From Synoicihabitans lomoniglobus (lineage in GTDB: Bacteria; Verrucomicrobiota; Verrucomicrobiia; Opitutales; Opitutaceae): DNA of 64,000 nucleotides. A program made the position numbers and the translations under genes. Positions 1 to 8,574 of the stretch are shown in pieces (position 1 is the first letter of the stretch; each line of letters begins with the position of its first letter). The stretch spans positions 1,173,501 through 1,237,500 of the forward strand of contig NZ_CP119075.1 of NCBI RefSeq assembly GCF_029023725.1, read 5' to 3'. The notes beneath the pieces are model-generated. The model saw only the letters and a list, made by a program, of their open reading frames with translations, made no database searches and was not told the DNA's origin.

Positions 1-1346
1 AGCGCGGGCGTCACCAAATCGTAATCGGTCTGAGGCGTGGTGAAGACCGTTTCGTCGGCCACGGCCGACAGCACGCCCATGGCGAGTTGGGGAGAGCGGC
101 GGGTGGGGGCGCGGCGCACGGCTTGTTCGAGACCGTTGCGCATGCCGGCGATGACTTCGCGCAGTTCGGGTTCCTGAAACCCGAATTGCAAGGCGCGGCG
201 CAGTTCGTTTTCGGCGACCTTGAGCGCCTCTTTCCACGTGCCGGTCAAGGCGCGCAGTTCGATGCTGCCGGTGTCGGAAATCTTGTAAAACGAACCGGCA
301 CCCGCGTAACCGCCGGAGAAAGGCGCGCCTTCCTGTTTGGCGAGTTCAGCGAGGCGGCGGTTGAGCATGCCGAGCGCGATATCGCGGGGCAGGTCCTTGA
401 GGCGGTTGCGAGCGGTGTCGGGCTCCTCGGCAAACGGCACGGCGGTTTGGATACCGACGGCGACGTTGCCGGCTTCACTTTCGTAGTGGTGCAGGACGCG
501 CAGGCCCTCGATGGACTGAACGTGGTCGGTCGGCGGGTCATTGCGGGCCGGGCCGCGAGCGGAGAGATCGGAGAACGCGGCGGTGATTTCGGATTCGACC
601 TGGTCGATGTCGAAATCGCCGACGGCGACGACCGTCATGCGTTCGGGTCGATACCACGTGTTGTAGTAGTCGACGAACACATCGCGATTGGCGGTGCTGA
701 GCACCTCTTCGGTGCCGATGGGGAGGCGATGAGCGAGACGGGTGTCGCCGTAGAGGAAGTCCAACTCGGCGACGAAGGAGCGCCATTCGACGGAGTCGCG
801 GGTGCGTTTCTCGGAGAGGATGATGCCGCGTTCCTTGTCGATTTCCTCGGGCAGAAAGAGCATGCCGCCGGCGTAGTCGCGAAACACCTGCAAGCCCTCG
901 GTGAGGTGGGCCGCGGTGGAATCGGGCAGGTCGATCATGTAGACCGTGCGATCGAAACTGGTGAAGGCGTTGGTATCGGCGCCGAAGCTCATGCCCATGC
1001 GCTGGAAAAACTCGATGAGGGTGTCGGGCGCGTAGTTTTCAGTGCCGTTGAAGGCCATGTGCTCGAGGAAGTGAGCGAGGCCGCGTTGGTTTTCGTTTTC
1101 CTGCAGGGAACCGGTCTCCACGAGCAAGCGCAGAGCGGTGCGTTCGCGGGGTTCGGTGTTTTTGAGCAGGGCGTAGCGCACACCGTTGTCGAGTTTACCG
1201 TAGCGCACGTTGGGGTCGACTGGCAGGTCGCTCTCCTCATGGGCGAAGTCTGCCGCAGACAGCCAGGATGCGGCGGGGAGGATCGCGAGGAGGAGGACAG
1301 CCAGTAGGGTGGAGAGCGGCTTACGCCGCGGGGAATGACTTGGCAT
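1..1346 (-). CDS. M16 family (insulinase-like) zinc peptidase, 3' end outside window
   Basis: Minus-strand reading frame open to the window edge, so the C-terminal part is missing. The N-terminus has a hydrophobic secretion signal (LLAVLLLAILPAASWLSAAD), followed by the M16 zinc motif HFLEH in the context GLAHFLEHMAF and typical M16 segments (DRTVYMIDLP, DKERGIILSEK, YYNTWYRPERMTVVAVGDFD). M16 peptidases cleave peptides or transit sequences; bacterial members with a signal peptide act in the periplasm. ATG at 1346 is used; an in-frame ATG at 1361 with an AGAAAG upstream is an alternative that adds five residues. The gene is transcribed divergently from waaA. Family assignment is firm; the substrate is unknown. 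Confidence 0.9.
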   Translation of the reverse strand, partial: MPSHSPRRKPLSTLLAVLLLAILPAASWLSAADFAHEESDLPVDPNVRYGKLDNGVRYALLKNTEPRERTALRLLVETGSLQENENQRGLAHFLEHMAFNGTENYAPDTLIEFFQRMGMSFGADTNAFTSFDRTVYMIDLPDSTAAHLTEGLQVFRDYAGGMLFLPEEIDKERGIILSEKRTRDSVEWRSFVAELDFLYGDTRLAHRLPIGTEEVLSTANRDVFVDYYNTWYRPERMTVVAVGDFDIDQVESEITAAFSDLSARGPARNDPPTDHVQSIEGLRVLHHYESEAGNVAVGIQTAVPFAEEPDTARNRLKDLPRDIALGMLNRRLAELAKQEGAPFSGGYAGAGSFYKISDTGSIELRALTGTWKEALKVAENELRRALQFGFQEPELREVIAGMRNGLEQAVRRAPTRRSPQLAMGVLSAVADETVFTTPQTDYDLVTPA

Positions 1347-1434
1347 GGTGACGCAAACCATGGGCGACTTTCTGAAAACGCCAATTAATGTTTTGTGACG
1401 GCGGCGGTTTTTCGATTCCTCAACCGGTCTGCCG

Positions 1435-2733
1435 ATGGCGCTTTGGATCTACCGACTAGTCTTTTTGCCCGTGATGCTCGTCCTGGCGCCCTACTACCTA
1501 TGGCGCATGCGGCGGCGTGGTGGTTACAGCGACGGTTTTGGTCAACGGTTTGGCGCGGTGCCGTCGAGCTTGCCGCCCAAGTCAGCCGGGCGGCAGCGGA
1601 TCTGGTTGCAGGCGGTCAGTGTGGGCGAATTGCTGGCCATCGGTCCGTTGTTGGACGCGCTCCATGCGCAGGCGGACCGAGAGATCTATCTGACCACCAC
1701 GACCAGCACCGGTTACCGCCTGGCGAAGGAGCGCTACGGCGCGAAGGTGGCGGGCGTCGCATATTTTCCCATGGATTTTTGGTGCTTCTCCGCCCGGGCT
1801 TGGCGCCACGTGCAGCCGGATCTGGCGGTGCTGACGGAAGGTGAGCGGTGGCCGGAACATATTCACCAAGCGGCGCGCCGGGGCGTGCCGATCGTGGCGA
1901 TCAATGCGCGACTGAGTGATCGGAGTTTTGCGCGCATGCAATGGGTGCGGGGATTGGTTCCCGGACTGATGGGGGGCATCACCCGGCTGCTGGCGGTGGC
2001 GGAGGAGGACGCGGAACGGTTTCGCCAGCTGGGCTTTGCGTCCGATCGGGTGACGGTCACGGGAAACCTCAAAGTCGACAACGCGATCGCCGAGATCGAT
2101 GACGAGGCGAAACAGGCGCTGCGGCGGGAGCTCGGATTTGGTCCGAATGATCTCGTTTTGCTCGGTTCATCGCTCTGGCCCGGTGAGGAGGAGGCGGTCG
2201 TCGCGGCGTGGGAGCGGGCCCGACGGGATTCGCGCATCGATCGCACCTTGCGACTCTTGCTGGTCCCCCGCCACGCCGAACGCAGCGCAGCAGTGGAGGC
2301 GATTGTCGCGGCAACCGGGGCGAGTTATCATCTGCGATCGCGGGGCGCGGCGCGTGCGCCGATCGAGATTGCGGTGGGCGATACGACCGGTGAATTGCAG
2401 CGACTGACGCAACTGGCCGATCTCGTTTTTGTGGGGAAGAGTTTGCCGCCACACACCGAAGGCCAGACACCGGTGGAAGCCGCCGGGTTGGGCCGGGCCC
2501 TGATGTTTGGCCCGGGCATGGCGAGCTTTCGGCCGATCGCTCAGGATTTACGGCAACAGGGCGCCGCCGTTCGCGTCGAGAGTGCGGCCGAATTGAGCGA
2601 TATGACCGTGGCGCTGCTCGCCGATGAAAGCCGCCGAAACGCGCTGGGCGCGGCGGGTCGCGCATGGCACCGATCGAATCGAGGGGCCCTGGCGCGCACG
2701 GTCGAAGTGATTTCGGTGTTGTTAGCTGATTAA
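1435..2733 (+). CDS. waaA: 3-deoxy-D-manno-octulosonic acid (Kdo) transferase
   Basis: 432 aa, the usual length for WaaA/KdtA (GT30). An N-terminal membrane anchor (about residues 3-22) is followed by the GT-B fold. The conserved acceptor-side segments SVGE, TTTTSTGY and TEGERWPE are present, as is the C-terminal nucleotide-sugar region with PVEAAGLGRALMFGPGM. WaaA transfers Kdo from CMP-Kdo to lipid IVA at the inner membrane, a core step of LPS assembly. It stands alone, with the divergent M16 peptidase on one side and the SNF2 gene 79 bp downstream. Whether it adds one or more Kdo residues cannot be told from sequence. Confidence 0.95.
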   Translation: MALWIYRLVFLPVMLVLAPYYLWRMRRRGGYSDGFGQRFGAVPSSLPPKSAGRQRIWLQAVSVGELLAIGPLLDALHAQADREIYLTTTTSTGYRLAKERYGAKVAGVAYFPMDFWCFSARAWRHVQPDLAVLTEGERWPEHIHQAARRGVPIVAINARLSDRSFARMQWVRGLVPGLMGGITRLLAVAEEDAERFRQLGFASDRVTVTGNLKVDNAIAEIDDEAKQALRRELGFGPNDLVLLGSSLWPGEEEAVVAAWERARRDSRIDRTLRLLLVPRHAERSAAVEAIVAATGASYHLRSRGAARAPIEIAVGDTTGELQRLTQLADLVFVGKSLPPHTEGQTPVEAAGLGRALMFGPGMASFRPIAQDLRQQGAAVRVESAAELSDMTVALLADESRRNALGAAGRAWHRSNRGALARTVEVISVLLAD

Positions 2734-2812
2734 ACGCGAGCGACTTGCGCCAAATGGCGCTTTTGCGTTGCCCAGCCGAACGACCGTTTTACTTTCTTCC
2801 CTTTTTTACTGG

Positions 2813-5488
2813 ATGCAATCGCACGGCCCCAAGCGCGTCTACACTCCGCAGTCACTGGAATTTTGGTTCGAGAAGCTCGCTGACGAGTGGGAACCCCATT
2901 TTTCCGATCAGCAACTCGAGGATGGTCACCGTCTTTATCGAGAGGGTGATGTGCGTGAATTGGAACTCACCGACCATGATGCCATCGTGCATCGCCGGGT
3001 GGAAAAGAAGGACGAATATGCCGTCATCGAATGGAAAGACGGCAAGTTGGCGGTGCGCTCCTCATCGACTGACCTCGATATTGCCCGGGCCTTGGCGGTC
3101 GCGGGCATGCATGAGATCGAAGAACTCGTGGCGGACGAAATATCGCCGTTGCCGGGAGATGATCGCAAACCGCGTGCCGATGGGGATGGCGCAGGCGACA
3201 GCCACGGTTTTGGCAACGGTGACCGCAATGGTCACACCAATGGCAACGGCGTGGCCGCCGGGGAAAGCAATGGATCGCGATCCGGTCTGACAGCGGGATC
3301 AACCAGTTCGTCGCGCCGGTCGTCCAAAGTGATGGCCGCGCGCCAGGCATCGCGCTCGTTGGTGCTGGTGTTTCGGACCAAGGTGGGGGGACTCAGCTTC
3401 CGCGCCTTTTGGCAGTCGGCGGACAAGGAACGTCAGCCGGCACTCGGGGCCGTGGCCCATGCCGACGGCAACGGTCACGTCACGTCGGGCGAACGCGCCA
3501 AATTGATCGGCCTGGCCGCCTACGCGCGCAAGGCACACTTTCAATACTCCAACGACACGGGCGTCTATCTGATGGCCAACGTCGGCGAGATTCCGAATTT
3601 TCTGCAACGCACGCTTTCCGCCTGGCGACGCTTGTTCACCATCGAGTTGGACAACAACGCCGCCAACCTCATCAAAGGCACGCGCACGATCAAGGTCGAG
3701 GCAGTGGCCGATCGTCGACTCGTCGAGGGGGAGGGCGACGGGAGTGGTCACGCGGCGCTCGATCTGCGGTGGATTTTCAAGGCCGGCGAGCAACTCCTCA
3801 CCGATGCGGAAGTGCGCTCACTGCTCAAACGCAACACCTCGCCGACCATCATCCCGAGTGTGGGTATCGTCGAATTGCCCGCCGAGCAACTCCAGGCGAT
3901 TGAGTCCTGGCGCAAGAACGTGGCCGACACCCACATGGAGTCGGAGTTGTCGCCGTATCTGGTGTTTTCGCTCTTCAACGACTCGCGTTTCAAGCTGACC
4001 GTCTCGCCTGCTCTCGCGCAATGGCGGGACAGCGTGATGCGACCGGCACCGGTGGAGGCGGCGTTGCCGGAGCTCCTGCGGCCGTATCAGCGGCGCGGCG
4101 TCGAGTGGCTGCACCATTTGGCCGACGTCGGATGTCACGGCTTGCTGGCCGATGAAATGGGCTTGGGCAAGACGCTGCAGGTGATCTCGCTGCTCGCGGC
4201 GCGACCGCTCGTGGGGAAACCGCATCTGGTGGTGTGTCCCGCGTCGGTGGTGCCGGTGTGGCGCGAGGAGATCGAGCGCTTCTTCCCCGAGATGCGGATT
4301 GATGTGCTCAAGACGGCCAACGACTTCACGACGAACCGGGAGCCGGTGATCTGGCTCGCGAGCTACACGCAACTGCGCAAACACCGCGAGTTGCTGCCCC
4401 AGGCTGAATTTGGCTACGCCATTTTGGACGAAGGCCAGTTCATCAAGAACCCCGACGCCAAGGTCACCCAGACAACGTTTGCAGTGCGGGCAATGCATCG
4501 AGTGGTGTTGACCGGCACGCCGTTGGAGAATCGGCAATTGGATCTGTGGTCGATTTTCCGTTTCCTGCTGCCGGGCCTGCTTGGTTCGCGGTCCAGTTTC
4601 GAGTCCCAGCTCAACAGCAACCGTGACGGCACGATGGAGCGTCTGCGGGCCCAGCTCGCGCCTTTCATCCTGCGACGCACCAAGAGCGAGGTCGCGACGG
4701 AGCTGCCGCAGAAAGTCGAGATGGACCTGCTGTGCCCGATGTCGGATGTGCAACGGGCGGAATACGCCCGTATTTGCTCCGAAGGCCTGCAGCGGCTCGG
4801 CGACGATGTCGGTGCGGCCATGCGGGAGAAGTCGTTCGGCTTTCTCGCCTTGCTCACGCGGTTGCGGCAGGTGTGCTGCGATCCCGACATGTTGCCCTGG
4901 CGCAAGTCGCCGCTGGAGGATTCCGGCAAGATCGGACTGCTCATCGAGAAGCTCGGCGAAGTCATCGAGAGCGGTCACAAGGTGGTCATTTTCTCCCAGT
5001 TCGTGATGTTGCTCGACCGGGTCAAGGAGGCGCTGACGGTGAACTATCCGCATCTCGCCCAGTTCGAGCTCACCGGCATGACGCTGGACCGGCAGAAGCC
5101 GGTGCAGGATTTCCAGAACGGCGAAGGCGCGGCGGCCATGCTCGTCTCGCTGAAAGCAGCGGGCACCGGCATCACGCTGCACGCGGCGGATTACGTGTTC
5201 CTGCTCGATCCCTGGTGGAATCCGGCGGTGGAGGCGCAGGCGGTCGATCGCGTCCATCGTATTGGTCAGACGAATACGGTTTTCGTCTACCGCATGGTGA
5301 CGGCCGGCACGATCGAGGAGCGCATTCAGGACCTGAAGGAATCGAAGAAGGATCTGTTCGATCGCATCGTCGGCGGACTGGGCGGCGACTTCGACCTGAG
5401 CCAGCATTTCACGTCGTTGCAGGAGTTGGTCACGCTGACGCAGGAGGCCACCGAAGGTGACGCCGAGAACGCGGAAAACGGCAACTGA
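2813..5488 (+). CDS. SNF2-family DEAD/DEAH-like helicase
   Basis: 891 aa from ATG 2813; a TTG 45 bp upstream would extend it but has no better ribosome site. The N-terminal ~130 residues resemble the SWIM-containing region of bacterial SNF2 proteins. A low-complexity Gly/Asn/Asp/His linker follows (about residues 120-150). The C-terminal half is the SNF2 ATPase: Walker A DEMGLGKT, Walker B-type DEGQ, LTGTPLENRQLDLWSIF (motif III region), RRTKSEV, and helicase C motifs GTGITLHAADYVFLLDPWWN and AVDRVHRIGQ. Such proteins translocate on double-stranded DNA and remodel protein-DNA complexes, and in bacteria are linked to transcription recycling or repair. The exact role is unknown. Confidence 0.92.
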   Translation: MQSHGPKRVYTPQSLEFWFEKLADEWEPHFSDQQLEDGHRLYREGDVRELELTDHDAIVHRRVEKKDEYAVIEWKDGKLAVRSSSTDLDIARALAVAGMHEIEELVADEISPLPGDDRKPRADGDGAGDSHGFGNGDRNGHTNGNGVAAGESNGSRSGLTAGSTSSSRRSSKVMAARQASRSLVLVFRTKVGGLSFRAFWQSADKERQPALGAVAHADGNGHVTSGERAKLIGLAAYARKAHFQYSNDTGVYLMANVGEIPNFLQRTLSAWRRLFTIELDNNAANLIKGTRTIKVEAVADRRLVEGEGDGSGHAALDLRWIFKAGEQLLTDAEVRSLLKRNTSPTIIPSVGIVELPAEQLQAIESWRKNVADTHMESELSPYLVFSLFNDSRFKLTVSPALAQWRDSVMRPAPVEAALPELLRPYQRRGVEWLHHLADVGCHGLLADEMGLGKTLQVISLLAARPLVGKPHLVVCPASVVPVWREEIERFFPEMRIDVLKTANDFTTNREPVIWLASYTQLRKHRELLPQAEFGYAILDEGQFIKNPDAKVTQTTFAVRAMHRVVLTGTPLENRQLDLWSIFRFLLPGLLGSRSSFESQLNSNRDGTMERLRAQLAPFILRRTKSEVATELPQKVEMDLLCPMSDVQRAEYARICSEGLQRLGDDVGAAMREKSFGFLALLTRLRQVCCDPDMLPWRKSPLEDSGKIGLLIEKLGEVIESGHKVVIFSQFVMLLDRVKEALTVNYPHLAQFELTGMTLDRQKPVQDFQNGEGAAAMLVSLKAAGTGITLHAADYVFLLDPWWNPAVEAQAVDRVHRIGQTNTVFVYRMVTAGTIEERIQDLKESKKDLFDRIVGGLGGDFDLSQHFTSLQELVTLTQEATEGDAENAENGN

Positions 5489-5511
5489 ACTGCGGTAGCC
5501 CCGAGGGAGCT

Positions 5512-5577
5512 GTGACGTTGTTGTAACCTACGTTACGCCGTTATGGCGGACAGGTAACATGTTCGCGTCACCGTGAC
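5512..5577. promoter_or_regulatory. GTNAC-rich region upstream of the TonB receptor (candidate Pho-type operator)
   Basis: GTNAC pentamers lie at 5512, 5523, 5532, 5554, 5567 and 5573, with another at 5605, all in the 133-bp gap before the receptor gene. The first pair is spaced exactly 11 bp; the rest are irregular. Chance expectation for GTNAC is about one per 256 bp. The similarity to the perfect 11-bp array in front of pstS suggests the same regulator; this is inference. Confidence 0.45.
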
Positions 5578-5621
5578 ATTCGGTTTGAAGCGAGGCCTCG
5601 CGTCGTGACCTCGTCGGCGGC

Positions 5622-8519
5622 ATGATTAGCTTTTCGCGCCGCTCCGGTGCCCGGCTCCAACCTTCCATTTTAGTAGGACTCATTCTGGTCCTCGTGCTCA
5701 GTCCGATCGCTCGTGCTCAAGGCACCGCGACCGGCACGGTGGTGGGGCGCGTGATCGATGAAGGATCGGGCTTCGGTGTCTCCTGGGCGACCGTGACCGT
5801 CGTGCAGACGGGGCAGTCTGCGAGCTCCGATCTCAGTGGCGGTTATGCGATCAGTGGCGTGGACGCCGGCGTGGTGACGCTGCTGGTGGAAAAAGAAGGT
5901 TTTCAAACCGCCAACATCACCGATGTGAACGTGCTGGCGGGTGAAACCCTGCGGATGGACATCCCGCTCGGTGCGGTCGGGGGCAACGTGGTCGTCATGG
6001 ACGCGTTCACCATCTCGGCCGACGTGGTGCAGTCGTCGGACATCGGTCTGCTGGCGGCCCGCCAAAAAGCGAATTCGATCAGCGACGCGATCGGCAGTGA
6101 CCAATTTTCCCGCTTGGGGGCCGGCAATGCCGCCGAGGCGTTGGGCAAAGTCACGGGCGCCAGTGTCGTCGACGGCAAATACGTGCTCATCCGCGGCTTG
6201 GGCGACCGCTATTCCAACACGTTGATGAACGGCGTGTCCGTGCCCAGTGCCGACCCCGACAAGCGGGCCGTGCAAATGGACCAGTTTCCGACGGAAATGA
6301 TCGAGAGCGTGGTGACCACGAAATCGTTCACCCCGGATCAACCGGGAGCGTTTTCCGGCGGCAGCGTTAATCTTAAAACCAAATCGTTTCCGGAAAACTT
6401 CTTTGTATCCGTGTCGGGCTCGGTGGGGGCGAACAGCAACACGCGGGGCGATCAAATGCTGTCGTCACCCGGCAACACCGGACCGGCGCCGGACGTGCCG
6501 CAGGAAATCCCCAATCGGGACTTGGCGGAAATCGAGGCGGAGTTTTTCGGCAACTTCGATCCCGCCCACGAAGTCGACGCGGCCACCCGCGCCTTCGGAC
6601 CGGCCGGACTTTATCCGACGGTTCGCAATGGCGGGGTCGACCTCGGTTACAGCTTCGCGATCGGGCAACGGATCGAATACAGCGACGAAGGCCTGATCGG
6701 CATCACCGGCAGCTTCAACCAAAGCCGTTCCTACAGCCATTACGACGGCGGTGAAATCGGTCGTTACACCGGGACGGCGGCGAATGCCAACGCGAGTCTG
6801 CTGTTCAGTGATAACCCTGACACCCTATCGTTTGATCCCGCCGATGCGCCCAGCGGCACGCCGCAGTTTGGACTCTCGTCGAGCACCTTGACCGAGTCCA
6901 CGGGCGGACTGGTGAAACTGGCAATTCGCCCTTCGATCGATCACGAGGTGAGCCTGGATCTGATCTACAACGAAACGGTGGATGACGGGGTCCGACGCGG
7001 TGTGGGTGAAGAGGTGCGCAACTACGGCGGTGCCATTTACGAGGTTTACGAATTACTCCGCACCGAGCGCTCCGTAAGTTCGGCACAATTGGCGGGCAAG
7101 AGCCTGTTCATGGGACTCAACGAGACGGAAATCGAGTGGCGGCTTTCGTCCTCCCGGAGCGGGCAGGATCAGCCGGATTACCGCACCATGGCGACGATCT
7201 ATGATTTGAACGGAGATCCGGTGAATGCCACGGGCGTGCAGCCCAATCGTTACTTCCGCGAGTTGGACGAAGAAGCCACCGAAGGGGGCATCGACATTAC
7301 GATACCGTTTGCCGCCAATGACCGCAGCCACCGCTTCAAGTTCGGAGGCATGGCTTCGGCCAACGAGCGCACCTACGACGAGCAACGTTTCCGCTATGCC
7401 GTCGTGCCCCGCAACCGCACGCAACTCACGGCCTTTCCCGGACCGGTGGGTATCCTCGCCGAGGACGCCAATGGCGTGACTTTCGGCAATACCATTTCGC
7501 GTCAACAGGAGCCCAATAAATACGACGCGACGCAGGATGTTTCCGCCGCGTATGCGATGGTCGATTTCCAGATCACCGACGATATTCGGGCGATCATCGG
7601 CGGTCGCTACGAGAGCACCGAAATCGTCACTACGCCCGTCGCGATTCCCGGCCTGAATCCTAAAACCGGAGAGGTCGATGACAGTAATTTCCTGCCCGCC
7701 GCGAGTTTTGTTTACGCGCAGAACAAGAAGATGAATTGGCGGGCCGCCTATGGCCGCACGATAGCGCGTCCGACCTACAAGGAGTTGACGGACATTCGTT
7801 ACGACGACGTCTTCACCGGCGATACTTACGTCGGCAACACCGACCTCGAACTCACCGTCATCGATAACTTTGATCTGCGGTGGGAGTGGTTCCCCCAGAA
7901 AGGCGAAACCGTCGCCGTCAGCGTGTTCTACAAGAGCATGAGCAATCCGATCGAGGTGTTGTATCAACCTGCGGTCGGTTCGATCCGTCCGCAGAATGTG
8001 GAGGAAGGCACAGTGTCGGGCATCGAACTCGAGTTCCGTCGCGACCTCGATTTCCTCAGCGAAGCGCTCAGCCGTTGGTCGATCGGAGGCAACCTGACCT
8101 TCATCGAGTCCGAGGTCACCATCCCCGACGACGAATTGGCCATCCTGCGCGCCGCCGATGCCAACGCGTCGAACAAGCGCGAGCTCCTCGGTCAGTCGCC
8201 CTACGTCTTCAACGCCGACGTCAACTACAGCCGGGAAGAGTGGGGCACCTCCGCCACCTTGTCCTACAACATCGTGGGTGAACGCCTCGACCTCGTCGTT
8301 TTCGGTTCGCTGCCCGACGTCTACGAACAACCGGCGCCTTCGCTCAACTTCGTGCTCAGCCAGAGCCTGGGCTACCGCTGGAAGATGAAGTTCAGCGCCA
8401 AGAATCTGCTCAATCCCGACCGGGAAAAGCTCATCGATCTCGCGAGCGGACCGCTCGTCTACAGCCGCTACCAAAGCGGTCGCAGCCTCAGCCTTTCGTT
8501 CAGCTACCTCTTCGAGTGA
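5622..8519 (+). CDS. TonB-dependent outer-membrane receptor with carboxypeptidase-like N-terminal domain
   Basis: 965 aa. A signal peptide ends about residue 32 (SPIARA), followed by a carboxypeptidase regulatory-like beta-sandwich (about 35-110; GTVVGRVIDEGSGFGVSWA). The plug domain follows (about 140-255; LIRGLGDRYSNTLMNGVSVP, FSGGSVNLKTKSFPE), then a ~700-residue barrel ending in an aromatic beta-signal (SLSFSYLFE). Such receptors import bulky ligands across the outer membrane using TonB energy. The adjacent beta-helix protein and the pst genes downstream, plus GTNAC repeats upstream, suggest a phosphorus-containing ligand, but the ligand cannot be read from sequence. Confidence 0.93.
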   Translation: MISFSRRSGARLQPSILVGLILVLVLSPIARAQGTATGTVVGRVIDEGSGFGVSWATVTVVQTGQSASSDLSGGYAISGVDAGVVTLLVEKEGFQTANITDVNVLAGETLRMDIPLGAVGGNVVVMDAFTISADVVQSSDIGLLAARQKANSISDAIGSDQFSRLGAGNAAEALGKVTGASVVDGKYVLIRGLGDRYSNTLMNGVSVPSADPDKRAVQMDQFPTEMIESVVTTKSFTPDQPGAFSGGSVNLKTKSFPENFFVSVSGSVGANSNTRGDQMLSSPGNTGPAPDVPQEIPNRDLAEIEAEFFGNFDPAHEVDAATRAFGPAGLYPTVRNGGVDLGYSFAIGQRIEYSDEGLIGITGSFNQSRSYSHYDGGEIGRYTGTAANANASLLFSDNPDTLSFDPADAPSGTPQFGLSSSTLTESTGGLVKLAIRPSIDHEVSLDLIYNETVDDGVRRGVGEEVRNYGGAIYEVYELLRTERSVSSAQLAGKSLFMGLNETEIEWRLSSSRSGQDQPDYRTMATIYDLNGDPVNATGVQPNRYFRELDEEATEGGIDITIPFAANDRSHRFKFGGMASANERTYDEQRFRYAVVPRNRTQLTAFPGPVGILAEDANGVTFGNTISRQQEPNKYDATQDVSAAYAMVDFQITDDIRAIIGGRYESTEIVTTPVAIPGLNPKTGEVDDSNFLPAASFVYAQNKKMNWRAAYGRTIARPTYKELTDIRYDDVFTGDTYVGNTDLELTVIDNFDLRWEWFPQKGETVAVSVFYKSMSNPIEVLYQPAVGSIRPQNVEEGTVSGIELEFRRDLDFLSEALSRWSIGGNLTFIESEVTIPDDELAILRAADANASNKRELLGQSPYVFNADVNYSREEWGTSATLSYNIVGERLDLVVFGSLPDVYEQPAPSLNFVLSQSLGYRWKMKFSAKNLLNPDREKLIDLASGPLVYSRYQSGRSLSLSFSYLFE

Positions 8520-8574
8520 GCCGGACTCAATCTCCCCCTGTGTCAACTGACACGACTCAACAACAAAACACGTG

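Noticed and set aside
87..1307. 406-codon open frame on the plus strand opposite the M16 peptidase
   Set aside because: Antisense to a gene with an intact HFLEH zinc motif; the translation is Gly/Val/Asp-rich and unrecognisable.
3180..3260. Tandem repeat in the SNF2 gene as a possible mobile insertion
   Set aside because: It is an in-frame low-complexity Gly/Asn/His/Asp linker without exact repeat units or boundary duplications.
8540..8554. GTGTCA/TGACAC inverted repeat before the beta-helix gene as a regulator site
   Set aside because: Six-base arms are short and there is no second copy; it may be chance.
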